Shown one piece after another: positions 1 through 12,200 of a stretch of 64,000 nt of DNA. A model generated the notes under the pieces. The model searched no databases and had not been told where the DNA came from. It saw only the letters and a program-made list of their open reading frames with translations. Origin of the DNA: Acanthaster planci. Taxonomy: Eukaryota > Echinodermata > Asteroidea > Valvatida > Acanthasteridae. The stretch is taken from NCBI RefSeq assembly GCF_001949145.1, contig NW_019091361.1, forward strand, positions 1,652,866-1,716,865, in the 5' to 3' direction. A program made the position numbers and the translations under genes. The first letter of the stretch is position 1. Each line of letters begins with the position of its first letter.

Positions 1-3000
1 CAAAGTTCCAACATGGCCTTCTTGCAGTGGCTGAAGGGGAAGATCAAAAAAAATTGCAGACTTTATTTGGTATACAGTTTGATAACAAACACACTATAAT
101 CCTTCATGAGTAACATTACATTCATTATCAAAATGGTGTCATGATTTCTGTAGCCCTGTATATTTCTAATCAAATTGAATGCAAATTTTGTGAATTTGAA
201 TTACAGCAAATGAAAATGAATACTCAATACCGACGGTTTATGGTAAAAGACAGATTTTCAGTGAATAAGATTGCACATTAGTTACAATTGGCAACGAATA
301 CGGCAAATCAGAACCCTAATCAGTTATCTGTGTCCTCCTAAATGAAACGTAATGCACATTCATCTATTTGAAGGATGCAAAACGAAGTCGAATTCTCGTC
401 AAACCATGTAACAGTACTTAGTTCAAGAAAATGAAATAAGAAAATAATTCATACTTCCGTTGCATTAAGTCTGCTTGCTGTTTCTAGGTTAATGTGATTC
501 CATTCATATGGATAATAAGACTATCTTTACTCTTGATTACGCAAATTTACATACGACATGCATTTGCAAGCAATAGTTGTCGTTAAAATGTATATAATGA
601 ACACCTCATAGTGAGATGTGTTTTCATTCGAAGTAAAGTTTGAAAGAGCCATTTGGAAAAATCTTTTATAAAATAACTCTGCATTACAATTTCCACTAGC
701 AATTTTTAATTTCACTAAACTTCAACTAACGCACTTTGGAGAAATGGTTGAATCTGAAATTTACCTACCTTTGGTTTCTCTTCTTGAAAGTATATAATTT
801 TTCATTGAATTCTTATGGGCATGTTGCAGACGGGGTCGGCGGCATAGAAAAGTTTCCCTAGAGCTAAAATTATAGTCAGAAATGACAATCAAATTGGTGC
901 ACTAATAGAAGTTCACGCTGAAAACACTGGGCAAGTTTGGGCGCGAACTATAGTTCGACCGGTGGTCAGTTAGGGCCTACTTTTAAAAATGCGCATGCGC
1001 AATTACACTCGACCCTAGTCGGTCACCTCTTTAAAATCTCGTCCTTACATTTCATCGTTGGTTGCGATTCTCGCAGGGTACATTGTCATTGTAATCTCGT
1101 ACAGTTATTTTCATATGAATGGTTCCCTCTGTTATGATAAATGAAATGGGTTATTGATAACCAGCGGTGCGACCGTACCCTAGAGCTTGGTCCCAAACGG
1201 TCGACTAGATAGTCTAAACAGTTCATTGTTCATGTGGTGTTAGTCGAAACTATAGTCGTTGCTCGAATTGTTTCCTGATAGTCTTGTGTACAGTAACTAA
1301 GCTTTAGAAATAAGAACAGTAGTTTAATACTTTAAAACGACATTCACCTTGCTTCGACGAAGGATTAAAATTGTTATATGTTTTCTTCGTGTTGAAAGTA
1401 AGTTTTTGTCACTTTTATATTGTCATCAAAGCAAACACGAAAGTTGGTTTTGTTTGTTGCGTACAAACGGCAGTGACGTCATAAGATCTGAATGGACAGA
1501 TCTTCCATGGGAACTGCATGTACATAGTCGGTAATGAAAGTGAATTTGCCTGCCTAAAAAGATTGTGCACGAGAGAAGAGCCAGAAAAAGCAGGGATTTG
1601 TGTGGTCAAAATGTCCGTTTAATTTTTATCTAAGAAGTTTGGAAGTCCAGGAATCGAGAACTCATATGCTTACGAGCAAGTAACACTTTGGAAACTCGAA
1701 CGGGTACCTGTCTTTATTCAACAGTTTCCAAAGGTATTCGCCTCGGCAACACACACACACACAGGTGTGTATTTGCCTCCAACTGGGGACTCCCTATTGT
1801 TCCTCTTTTGTTTGTACTTTACTTTTTTAGAAGACCACCCATATGTTGTGTACACAGTTGTCAATCGGGGACCTTATTGTCCTCTGTTGTTCAGGGTCCC
1901 CATGCAGAAACAAACTCACATACACAAACACCAATAAACTTAAAAATCCCGCCCCCCCAAACAAACACGCATTGCATCTTTGTAAATACCCGAAATGAAT
2001 TGTTCGTAACTCTTGTCTTTATTTTCAACATTTCCAGAACACTTTTCATGCGCAATTGCAAGGACGTTCAGTCAATCATTATGGACCCTGCTTTTCTCTT
2101 GTTTGACGTCCACGACTTTCAATGTGTAGGCCCCTACAATACGTAAATGAGGCATTTCCAATGATTTTTGATTTGAGGACTGCAGCACCTCCTAATGTAC
2201 ACTGACTTCTGGGTCTCTGCAAGGGAAAATCATACATCATAAGGGTAAATTCCCCCTCCGACCCCCGGACAAATCTTGGGGGCTACTGGACAATAGTGTA
2301 AAGGAATATCGCGCGTGTGTATGTAGACCGGTGCGCGGCAACAGCGCCGCTGTGCGGCGGCTTGGGCATTTCTGCCATCGCCTCTCGCTGATAAGTTGGG
2401 CTGTTTGCTTCGCACGATCCTTCAGGTAAATTTCTTTTTTCCTTGACATGTAAATTTCATCCAAAGTATAGAATGGGTCTTTCAGGAGAAATTGCTGGAC
2501 TTCTTGGACAGGGTATGAATACCCCTTTTGTCGTTTTCTTTAAGAAGAGGGAAAAATCATCCTTTCCTTAGAAAAGCTTCAAAAATTATTATGTGACTCA
2601 TGCACATGCACGAAACGTAACGAGTGTTCTATGTTGCATTCAACGACTATTGCATGTCTTCGAATTGTTTTATTGTGTGGTCTTTTCACAGCTGAACTCT
2701 GTAGAGAGAGCGGGTTGCACAGTGTCCTTATGATTGCAAATTGTGTCCTTTTGACTTTTATCTTTCAGTCTTACCCTTTTCTCCATCTTGTCATATCTCG
2801 TCACTGAACTATTTACTCTTGCAATTATCAGAGCATAATCTTCTTTTTCCACCGTTGGTCAATCAATCCATATTAATTATTTTATCATTGTCAAACTCCA
2901 TTTATTAGTGTCCACAATTGTGTGAATTTTCTCCACCTTAATAATATTGGGGCAGTCCTAAATTTCTCAACTTGGTTTCAAATAAAAAATAAATCAGTTG

Positions 3001-3287
3001 TAATATACAGTGAGAATAATAACCCCTTGTGCCAATTTTTTATTTTTATTTGGAGTACCTTGGTCACCGGAGAGATCAATCCCTTACTTAAAAATTAGGT
3101 GTACCCCACCACCATAAGGTATCACCATCCCACGTATGAACGTGACAGTAATGTTTACAGGCCATGAAATTGTCGAAGCTGTCACAACATTGGACACATA
3201 GATTGGCCACACAGATTTAAATATCGTGTTCCGTTTTTTATTCAAACGGTTGGTTACATTTTCATTGCCTTTTTAAACAATTGTCAG
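1..3287. other. Noncoding flank with segmentally duplicated blocks
   Basis: I see no exon in this stretch. Positions about 411-730 resemble 31480-31780, and about 725-925 plus 1340-2230 resemble 27220-28450. Both matches are in the same orientation, with many substitutions and indels. The stretch 926-1340 has no counterpart in the second copy and looks like an insertion. It contains a short palindrome around 946-957 and an NRF1-like GCGCATGCGC near 989. A short CA run is at 1748-1763. Because the second copy lies just downstream of gene A, this may be the 3' flank of another alcohol dehydrogenase copy left of the window; that is inference. Confidence 0.5.
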
Positions 3288-4869
3288 CTTTCCTACAATC
3301 GGGTGTGCATTCGGATGTAGACTTCTGGGATGTAAGTGAAAATAGGGGCGGTGGCGACACTCATCCACCGCACAAGTACCCTTGCATCCCAGGTAAAATA
3401 TAAAACTAATTAAGAAATGCAATTCAGTGTTATCAGAAATTAATAGAAGGCATTTCTTCTAAACACATCGCAATCCCGGAGCGCAATGTGTCATATTCAG
3501 TTTTAAATCTGGGTACACAGAATTATCCCACAGCTAATTTTGAAACCCATGCACTTTTCAACTCTCGGCTTCATCATGCCTGCAGATCCATCAAAAGCCT
3601 CAGAATCAACTTAAAAAATCAGGGGGCGTGACTACAAAATGTACTTCCACAGAAGCATAATGAAATGTTGTTAGAGAGGAGACCTTAGGGATGTATTGGC
3701 TACCATAAAACAGTCGTACAGGTTCAGGCACGACCGGGGACTCCGGGAACTGATGTGGTGATGATATTGTGGTAATGTGAAGGGGGGGTGCGGCTCCACT
3801 TCAAGGACATGAAATAGCTTGCGTTCTTTTCTCTCGGGGGGATAGCGCCACCAAGAACGAGGAAAGTGGTTTAAAGCTGGGAGATCCGTTGCCATATATG
3901 TCGCTCCGATGAAAAGCGGGATATGGCGACTTCTGCAGAGATAGTACCCTGTTTCGATTTCCAAACGTTGCGCTAACTCGTGATATCGGGTATACAATAA
4001 CAAGTCAAATTCGAAACCCCCCCCATAAAAATACATTTAGTCATGTGAGAGGCATTTATGTTTTAGTTTTAGGACGATTCTTCTGTGGTTTTTATGCGTC
4101 GAATACATTTCACAAACTTAATGTACAATGGTGCATGTCCTTCATCAGGCCTAGTAAAGAGTACAACATGCCTCTATTACAAACCACAATAGCGAGCGAG
4201 CCTTCGGGCCCCTGACGCGATCAACCAATGGGGATTTTATGGGGTCGTCCTTTCACGTTCGATAATATTTGGAAGAATGATTCCTAACTGATACTTCCTC
4301 AAGAAACACTGATGTCGTTTGTTCCTACAGTTCCTTGTATCATGCACATAAGTTTTTCACTTAGTGAGCTTACGTGAAAACGAGATTGTACATAGTTTCT
4401 AAGATTTACCTAACTGCTGTCGATTGGTTCTAGACTCAGTCGAATTGACCTGGCGCTGTTCTTGTCAGCAACGGTTAGAGTGAACTTCAAAATCTGTCGT
4501 AAACGCAGATTATACCATTAATGAAGTTTAATTCCTTTTAAAATATAAAATACTTAAAATCTGTTGATCTCTATCTTTTTATTTAGCTTTTACCAAAAGA
4601 CTACCATACAACATAATTTCGTTACTGTTCATCCGCGTACGAGACCACCGAATTGCAGTGTTCTTCGTGTACTTTAGATTTTTGGAAGAGAGAGGTCAGG
4701 TTTTTGGCAGGATATTTCTTTTTCAGGTCAGGAGACTTTTAAGTTTCTATAAATTAATATGCAAGCAAATATTTTACAAAGCCTTTTTCTGAGGTGAATT
4801 TTTTTTAAATAAACAAATGCAAAATATTACTAATTCTTAAAATCGTTGCACGTTATTTTTCCGATACAA

Positions 4870-5480
4870 TGGTTCAAGAAGCACGCCGCCAGGGGGTCAG
4901 CTTTCCACTTCCATACTTCCATTCGCTCGTCGCCCAGCGCCCAAAGAGCTATTGGCTTTGCATTATAATTGGCTACCTTTTGCACTACCTGTGGCCTCGA
5001 GGCTATCACTTACTGATAGCAAAGCATTATTTATTTTTTTTGGTTCGCCAATTGAAAAGCTTTGGCGCAGGCAGAGTGTCGGCTGTGTGATAAAAACATG
5101 GCCTTGGTGCAATCACAGTGTTTAATTTACCTTCTCGCTGAGTATCACGTGTCTTTCGGCGATATATTTCAAATTATTCGTTATCTTAATCAATTTTGGA
5201 TGAACGAAAGAGTGTAGTGAGAATATTTTGAGTAATTGGGAAGAAAGAGAAAAAATATCGAATTGATAACCGCCGCTTGTATATAAACGCAATGAGCGAG
5301 CTCACGCGCCTGGCAGAAATTTACCCACAATGCTACGCGCGTCGTTTCGGTTATGATCCTGTGTGACGTATTTCCGTCACTAAAATCGGTGCAGGGCCAT
5401 GAACCCTTCCCAGCACCTCGGTCGTGCCCTGACTGACGAGTGGATATAGTTCCAAAGGTACAAAACGAAGCCAACCTTTG
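4870..5480 (-). repeat. Dispersed repeat P, copy 1
   Basis: The reverse complement of this stretch matches 15310-15730 over several hundred bases. Shared landmarks include GGGAAGGGTTCATGGCC, GATTTTAGTGACGGAAATA and GCATTGTGGGTAA. A related end piece is at about 16030-16100, containing GGTAGCCAATTACAGTGCAAAG, which is inverted relative to 4960-4990. No coding potential is evident. Confidence 0.6.
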
Positions 5481-5867
5481 CCCTAAGTTGGGTTTGTTTA
5501 GCAGGTGAATCCGATAACGTTTTGCTACATTATTTCTTTTTGGCCCTTTAAGTTTGTTGGGCTTTGTACAGAACTGTCACGCAACATAGGCTCCACATAA
5601 TAGTTTTCACAAACGCTCTTAGCAAAGTAAACGACCCGTGATAGCGCTACCAAGGTTACCAGTGTTTAGTCAGGATTCAGCAGCAGTATTAATTCAAAAC
5701 GCGTCTTCCAAAGGTTACTGAATAATGAGCCTGTTTGTTCGCGCAGATCCAGATTGCGATTAGTGATCCGACGTTCAAATTACCGTACCTGACCAAAGAA
5801 ATCGCCTGAAGGGTAGCATGAACCAGCTTTGGGAGAACTGATCGAGATCCAGATGCATGTGAAACCA

Positions 5868-6426
5868 CAGACGTAAATCCCGGGGGGATGGGGGTATATA
5901 TCCCCTCATCTTTTGAGTTGGGGTGAGGGTTGTTGAATCATCCCCACCCCCGAACCCGCATCCCCAAACCCCGAATTTTGTTGCGGTGAGCACTGAGCAA
6001 GAAATTAAAGTAGATTGAGAAAAATTTTTCAGACTTTCATTCAAAATCACTCAAACAAGGTAACAATTTTAAAAAGCCATAAATATGCCGTTATCAGTCA
6101 ATTATTAGTTATTGTTGAGTTTCCAAATATGTGTGAATGGCTGGTTCATGGATTTTAATCCTTGGTTTCTTAAGTAGTATAATTTAATTTCTAGATATTT
6201 GGTAGTTTTTAATATTTGATGGGCTTAACCGATTTTATTGTAATTGCTTGGCACCTCTGGAAATCAGTGTTTCACTGAGAGGTTTCCCCAGGATATAAAT
6301 AAGTGAATAATAAAAAATAAAATGTAAAACAGTATGATGAACATCGACCTCTATAGACCATAAGGTGTCAACCCCTCCACCCCCACCCGCTTTCCAAATT
6401 TTCATGGCTGGGCAAGTCATCCATCC
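5868..6426 (+). mobile_element. Nonautonomous repeat M, copy 1, inside pseudo-1 exon 7
   Basis: The stretch begins with CGTAAATCCCGGGG and ends near GGCAAGTCATCCATCC. It shares its order of landmarks with 37131-37532: a G-rich start, TTGAATCATCCCC, AAGCCATAAATAT, GATGAACATCG, and a GCTTTCCAAATTTTCATGGC tail. It encodes nothing recognisable. It sits immediately 5' of the last bases of an exon 7 relic, so it probably interrupted that exon. Confidence 0.6.
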
Positions 6427-6994
6427 AGCTCAAAATGCCGGTGATTATTGAGTTACACTCCTCATTATCTGTAAGCGCAACCTGGGACTCAGGATCCCTT
6501 ACCAAGAGTTTGTATCATGTTGCACACAAGTCATTACCAGTAAAGCAATAGCTGATCATAAGTCGTTCAGCGTGAGCTGTTCGAGTGAAATTATGAAAAA
6601 GGAAATTTTAAAATACCCTCACTTTATTGCTTCATGTCCTGACTTCTGAGCGAACTATGGAGATTTCACATGTAATTGACTTCTCATCCATAAAAACAGG
6701 TCTACCCCCAGAGACTGCCAACAGCCAAACTTTGTTCTTCCGTGGAGGGAATATTAAAAGGGAGGGTGCTACTTATTACCACATTATCGCGCTGTTTGAT
6801 TGCATCCTGCTGCAGGGTTGAGAAATTAAATTACGTTTTCCTTTCCCTCACCAGTCCATGACAACCTGACGTGCAGCGTCCAAATCATGGAGAAACTGGC
6901 CAAGGGACAGGTGGTTGGACGGGCCATATTGAAGTGTAACGATGATGACGAGTAGTCACTGGCAAATCCAAAATGTAACTGAGGCGAAAGATTG

Positions 6995-7330
6995 GCACGG
7001 GTTGGCTCCAAGAACACTAACGAAGTAGTTTGTACTACTTATGATGGAAAGGGGCCATAGAAACGACGATCTCGTGCGCACAGGAAAAAATACGATTTTA
7101 AAAATCTTTTTACAGAGCACTAAAAAATCCACTAATCTTGAAAACGATGTAATTGGGATTTTCTCTAGAAAAAAAATGAACAAAGTCAGAAAACCAGAGA
7201 GAAAAATGATCATCGAAGTCGCACCCTCGTACATTTCCAATGACCCGCTCACACTTGTTGCCGCCAAGGCCATTTGTGCGCATGCGTGCATAATTATGAA
7301 TTTAATAGTGAAGAGGTCTATTGTGCAAAA
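6995..7330 (+). repeat. Dispersed repeat R, copy 1
   Basis: The repeat starts near GGTTGGCTCCAAGAACAC and ends near AAGAGGTCTATTGTGC, directly downstream of pseudo-1. Related copies are at 22815-23147 (opposite strand), 23365-23700 (same strand) and a more diverged one at about 29550-29830. The open frames over it appear on both strands, are not shared between copies, and are not counted as genes. Confidence 0.7.
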
Positions 7331-9225
7331 CCCCATTTGCCGTCCTCATATTACTGTTGGTTGCATCACATGCGTGTGTTCATGGTGTCCACCATCTCGT
7401 ACATTTTCTGCACGGCAGTGGCCCCCTCTGTGATTAATTACCAAAACGGCTGGGCTGCTGATAATCAAAATTCGCCCTGGGTTCATGAGCCCTATGCTGA
7501 ATAAAGTTAAGCAGCGATCCGCTTGTAAATGGGAATGACTGAAGCCAGAGGTTCTCATGTTTCATCTAATTATATGCAAATTGAAATTACGTATGCAGAT
7601 GCCAAGTAGTACTTGCAGTTGTCGCATTAATAAACGAATAAATTTGTCCTTGGCGGGTCTTAAACGTTCATTATGTTTCAGATGTATGGGGGCTATGATA
7701 ATTTGATATTCATAAACACCTGGGACGGTTCACTTTTCCAATTGGTCGAAACGCGTCACTTGACGGTGTATTAACGTTTGATGATGCCCACTGCGGATAA
7801 AACTGGACCCAGAATCTGCGTACCACTCGGAGAATGTTCACTTTCGCGTCATGTTTTTGCAGTAAGCATAAACATTTCTATATTAAAGAAATGTTTCCCC
7901 CAAAGTGGGTGGTTCTAAAATTGAGGAACATTTCGGGCGAAATTTTAACATTTTTTTAAGACCAACAATAAACTAATTAATATTTTCAAGACTGTCCTAT
8001 ATGGGTTAATATATTTATTCTTCCTGAACGAGAAAGGTTAGAAATCGTGTGCTTTTTGACATAATATTCATGTTTCTATCTGGCCATCGAAACAAATCCT
8101 CATTCAACACTACTGTAGTTTATACTGATATGATGTGCCTGACATTATAGCAGACAAGGGGCATGTGGAACTATCTCTCATCATGCAGTCATCGAGGTAG
8201 TCGCGGTGTTCCATGGTGTTCTCCAACGACGGGTCTGGTCACGCCTGAACAGTACAAAGCGTACAGCGCAACTGCACTGGCACCGCAGCTGCACAAGTCA
8301 TGCCTGAACTTGTCACACGCTCCAGCACACACACTACACTTTGCATATGTACAGTACATGTACATGTATACTTGTGGGGTATTTCCTTTGTTCTCGTACC
8401 TTCCATTGTACCGGTACCCCACAAGGCACCATGTACAAAGCGCACACGTCCCTAGCTGGCCCTTCGCGCGGTATGGTCCGCGTGCACCCCCCCCCCCACA
8501 CGCACACACGCAGCCATTACTATTCCGGAAGGCGTACTTACGGAGAAAGCGTTAATCAATTGTCTGCACATGCGAAATGAAAAGGAAATCTTTATCTATT
8601 ACGTTTTATTTTCGGGTATTCATTCATGAAATATTGCATTTAGCGTAACGCGCGTCTGAAAGCTGCACAGCCACTTTTTTGGAGGGGAAAATCCAGGCTG
8701 TTTGCCATGACCAGTGCGTTTGACCCTGGGTGAGAAAAAACATGAAATAGTCTTGGTAAGAAATAATTTCCAAGCAGTTTGACCGTGGTTTGACCCAATA
8801 TATTGCGAGTAATGGTTAAATAGCATGGCAGGGTATTAAAGTTTTACCTTTGCAATGATGCGAATGAATATGGATGAGGTCAGGATAAAATTGTCAGCAA
8901 TTTTTGACCTATTGTAAAGGGAAAATTGTATAATGTTGACCCTGTGGAAAATATCAAAAGGTCAAAGTGTTCCAGAAGGACCCTCAACATTGCTAGGTGC
9001 CTGTGCTTTCCAGAGGGCATAAGTAGCGTAACTGTTAGGTGGCATAGGGCACTCCCTTCGAAATTTTGATCTCTAGTGCATCACCCGTTTCGGTGCCCAG
9101 CTGAAAAAAAGCACGGGTTCCGCTATATATGCCACTGCCGCAGGGTGGAAGGCCTTCACAACGAAAGACAAATCGGTCGGTTTTCTCCTCCATATTGGTC
9201 GAAAGGGTATACTGATACAGAGGTC
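7331..9225. other. Noncoding DNA upstream of gene A
   Basis: I recognise no gene here. A TACATGTACATGTAT simple repeat is near 8352-8370, and a run of C followed by CACA is near 8488-8512. The 50 or so bases before the gene A ATG (about 9170-9225) resemble the bases before the exon 1 relic at 30200, so they are probably conserved 5' UTR or promoter-proximal sequence. I could not identify a convincing TATA element. Confidence 0.4.
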
Positions 9226-12200
9226 ATGATGAAGTGCATCCGTGTAACCGCTCCTAAAGAGCCCCTTGTCTTGTGTGACGATGAGCCGATCCCCAAAGCC
9301 CCAGACGGTGGGGCTGTCGTGAAGGTAAAGTGAATTGCTATATTGCACGACAACCATCTTTACGAAGGTGACGAACAACGCCGTATGTGTGGTGTCCTTT
9401 TCCTAGTCGAGTCATGCACCGTCGAGGGTGACATCGGCGTGGCAACCTACAGTGACCCGGGTCACAATGATGGTAGCCATCATTAAACAGGCAGTAAAAA
9501 TATAATCAGCCGATGTTAAAAATATCATAATACACCGTACGTGTTTATTCATTGTTATTCTCAAAAATGATTGAGCTGCTTTTACTTCAACAGGCGATCG
9601 ATATGGCATGCGTGACTAAAAAATACAAACCGCCATTGATCCGACTATGTTTCACGAGTGTATAGACTTCAATTATCGTGATGTAAGTTCTTTTGCTTGA
9701 TACAAATATTTGTAATGCGTCTTGTGTGGAAGCGGGGTACTCAGGGCTAAAGTTCCGGTCAGGGGCACAGTTCTCGAAGTCGGGATGCCACTTGGTGCCT
9801 ACTGGTTCGCCTCTGGAGGCTGGGACAGGGAGTGGCACACAGCGCAGGCGCTTGTGAGGTCTTGGGCAAATATCAGACACACAGACAACGTTGTTCCTCA
9901 CTTCTTATTATTATAATTATTATTTCTTATTTATACTAAGTGATTCATTCAGTTCGTAAAAAACAAACTGTTATCATCATGAGTCCCAGTGAACAATCTT
10001 ACGACAAGAGAAAAAGGGAATTAAAACTGAACGTTTGTGTCAAGAAAACTGATTGGATAAATTGTGATTATCTCGAGCTGAGGAGAATAGCGATGAAGGC
10101 TAAGCATATGGCCAATAAAACCGGTAATAAGGCCCACTTTAGGCATGCTAATGTTCCTCACTTCAATTGGATATTCACCCTGCGAACCACCGGTATACAG
10201 TCTTGGCCTGGGGGCCAGCTGCTTGAAAAGATTTGGCAGACACTCGACAGATCTCAAAAGTCCATATTAATCTACATGCATAAGGTAATTCCAAAAGTGA
10301 TCAACATATACCAAGGAGACATCCACACATCACAACCAATCATTTTACAATAATATGATGGCATGGAGACCGCGTGGAACATCTGAGGATGGAACCACAC
10401 ACAGACGGGCTATAGTCCAGCACATGCACTTGATCAGCTAGAAATCGCACGCTTCATCACATATTACTATCACTCGTATCACCCTAAAAATCGCATGGCG
10501 CGATCCCCAACCTTCACAAACTGTAAATTGAAGTCAAACGTTTTGGTCTAACCGGGTAGGGTATGAAGTACATTGTATGCAAAACGATTGTAATTCTTCT
10601 GTCACAGTGCCACATGTACCAACATAGGGCCTACGCGTATGCGTGTGCATCGCACTTGCTCACACTGAGTTTGCCATTGAAAACCGTCGTGCATGAACTC
10701 ACTTCAAATTGTAAGGGTGCACTCCTGGAAATAAATTCTCATGGACACTTCCTGACCTTTCAAATTATTGAAAAATACTCATAACTCCACAGGTGTCTAG
10801 GCTGGACAGAAAAATGATATTTGACATACCCTCTTTCATTTTTCTTTCAATTTAACTAGGTTGATCCATGAAGTTTTGAGAAATTCTCACCCAAAGCAGA
10901 CAACCCCTTAAATGAAAGAAAATTCCACTGCCCGGAAAAAGAGCCATTTTTGAAAATGTATTCCTATGCCAAATGGCTAAATAGTGCCAATTTCGAACCC
11001 GATTGCATCCAAATTGCTCAGAATTGGAAGCCCGGTACCAGGGGTTCAGTGCCATATTTTTTCAATCGCCCAGTTCCATGGCTTTCAGGGCTCTAATAAT
11101 TATAATTATGTTTAGTGTATAACTTCTATTAATGAGCTCGGCAGACATATTTCTGGCCCATTTGCGGAGGCACACCGTTATGATTGACAATGATAATATG
11201 GGCGATGCACAATAGTGCGCGTCCAGGAGTTTGCAACGCGTTGGCCAATCACAACGCGCAAAATCTGTCGACCCTTTCCAAACGCATATTGGGTCGACAG
11301 ATTTTGCGCATTATAATTGGCCAACGCGTTGCAAACTCTTGGAGACAAACTTTTGTAAAACGCCCGTATTGTGGCTATTCTAGCACGATCCATCCAAAAT
11401 TTATAAAACTGTCCATTATCGTAGAATAAACTACTTCATTCGTGACATCGATAGAACTGTAGGCCTATAGGCCTTACACAAGATCGTAACATGTTGGTGC
11501 ACCCGCCGTGATGAACTTGCTTCACATCGGAATATGTAGTGTCTTTATATTTCGCAGTCTTACCGTATAATAGCCATCTGGAGGTGGGGACTTCAATTTG
11601 AACCCTGGGAAGTTGAATCCAGGCCTTGTTTCCAGACTTAACACGATTAAAAAACAAATTAGTGGCATCGGAAGAAATGACCCCGATTGCTATTTGTAAG
11701 AATATTTCATGGATGAAACAAAAAATATCTGGGCAAAACTAGATGTGAAGTGGAAGCCAAATCAAACCAAATGGCTGCAACAGTTTAGAATAAACCGAAT
11801 TACAACGATTTTGTCAAAGTAGTCACGAATAACTTCAGTATCATCCAGAATGACCCATAGTTATACCGAATTTAAAATCTGGGAACTATTAAGTTACTCT
11901 CATAATAGTCGTAGTGGGTAGTCTTATCTATACACTGGCAATGATTTGGCGTTCTCGACCGTTTAACACCAAGAATAACTCTGCGAAATTTGTAAGAATG
12001 TTGCAAGAATATCAACCTAGTTGCGTATACAAGAATAGCCTTTCAGTTTCAATTTGTTCCCAAACAAACCCGACCATTTTCAGGGTACTTCGCGACTTTT
12101 AGTGATTTCACCAAACTACCAGGTGCAACTAAGAACGATTTCCTCAAGAAATTGCTACCAGTTTAAAAATCGGAAACCGTGAGAACCCGCTTCGTATTGG

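Larger units (their letters stand above)
3288..6955 (+). pseudogene. Alcohol dehydrogenase pseudogene 1 (exons 2, 3, 7 remnant, 8)
   Basis: This is a broken paralogue of the array, on the same strand as gene A. Exon 2 (3288-3392) keeps both splice sites but has a one-base deletion where the others read TGCCAT, the catalytic Cys-His codons. The frame shifts there and soon reaches TAG. Exon 3 (3806 to about 3987) starts in frame with HEIA, then Cys replaces the Gly of GHEIAG, and the frame is lost before the structural-zinc cysteines. Exons 4-6 were not found. A weak exon 7 match lies at about 5795-5850, and the last bases of exon 7 with its GTGATT donor lie at 6427-6439, with a repeat between them. 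Exon 8 (6855-6955) lacks 4 and 21 bases relative to its relatives. Its intron 7 resembles those of genes C and D more than that of gene A. Confidence 0.85.

Noticed and set aside
3671-4036. 121-codon open frame on the - strand
   Set aside because: It is the opposite strand of the pseudo-1 exon 3 relic (3806-3987), which explains its openness.
4226-4260. Possible exon 5 relic (CCAATGGGGATTTTATGGGG)
   Set aside because: Only about ten bases agree with the GQWG codons and the match does not continue, so chance is the better explanation.
9076-9225. N-terminal extension of gene A to an upstream Met
   Set aside because: The extra 50 residues are low in family resemblance, and the stretch next to the ATG is instead conserved as DNA with the pseudo-2 5' flank, as expected for UTR.
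10021-10257. Antisense open frame in gene A intron 1
   Set aside because: It is a shadow of the longer + strand frame and neither has recognised motifs.
9940-10353. 137-codon open frame in gene A intron 1
   Set aside because: I recognise no motif, and no second copy in the window supports it. I left it out as a gene, though a decayed element is possible.
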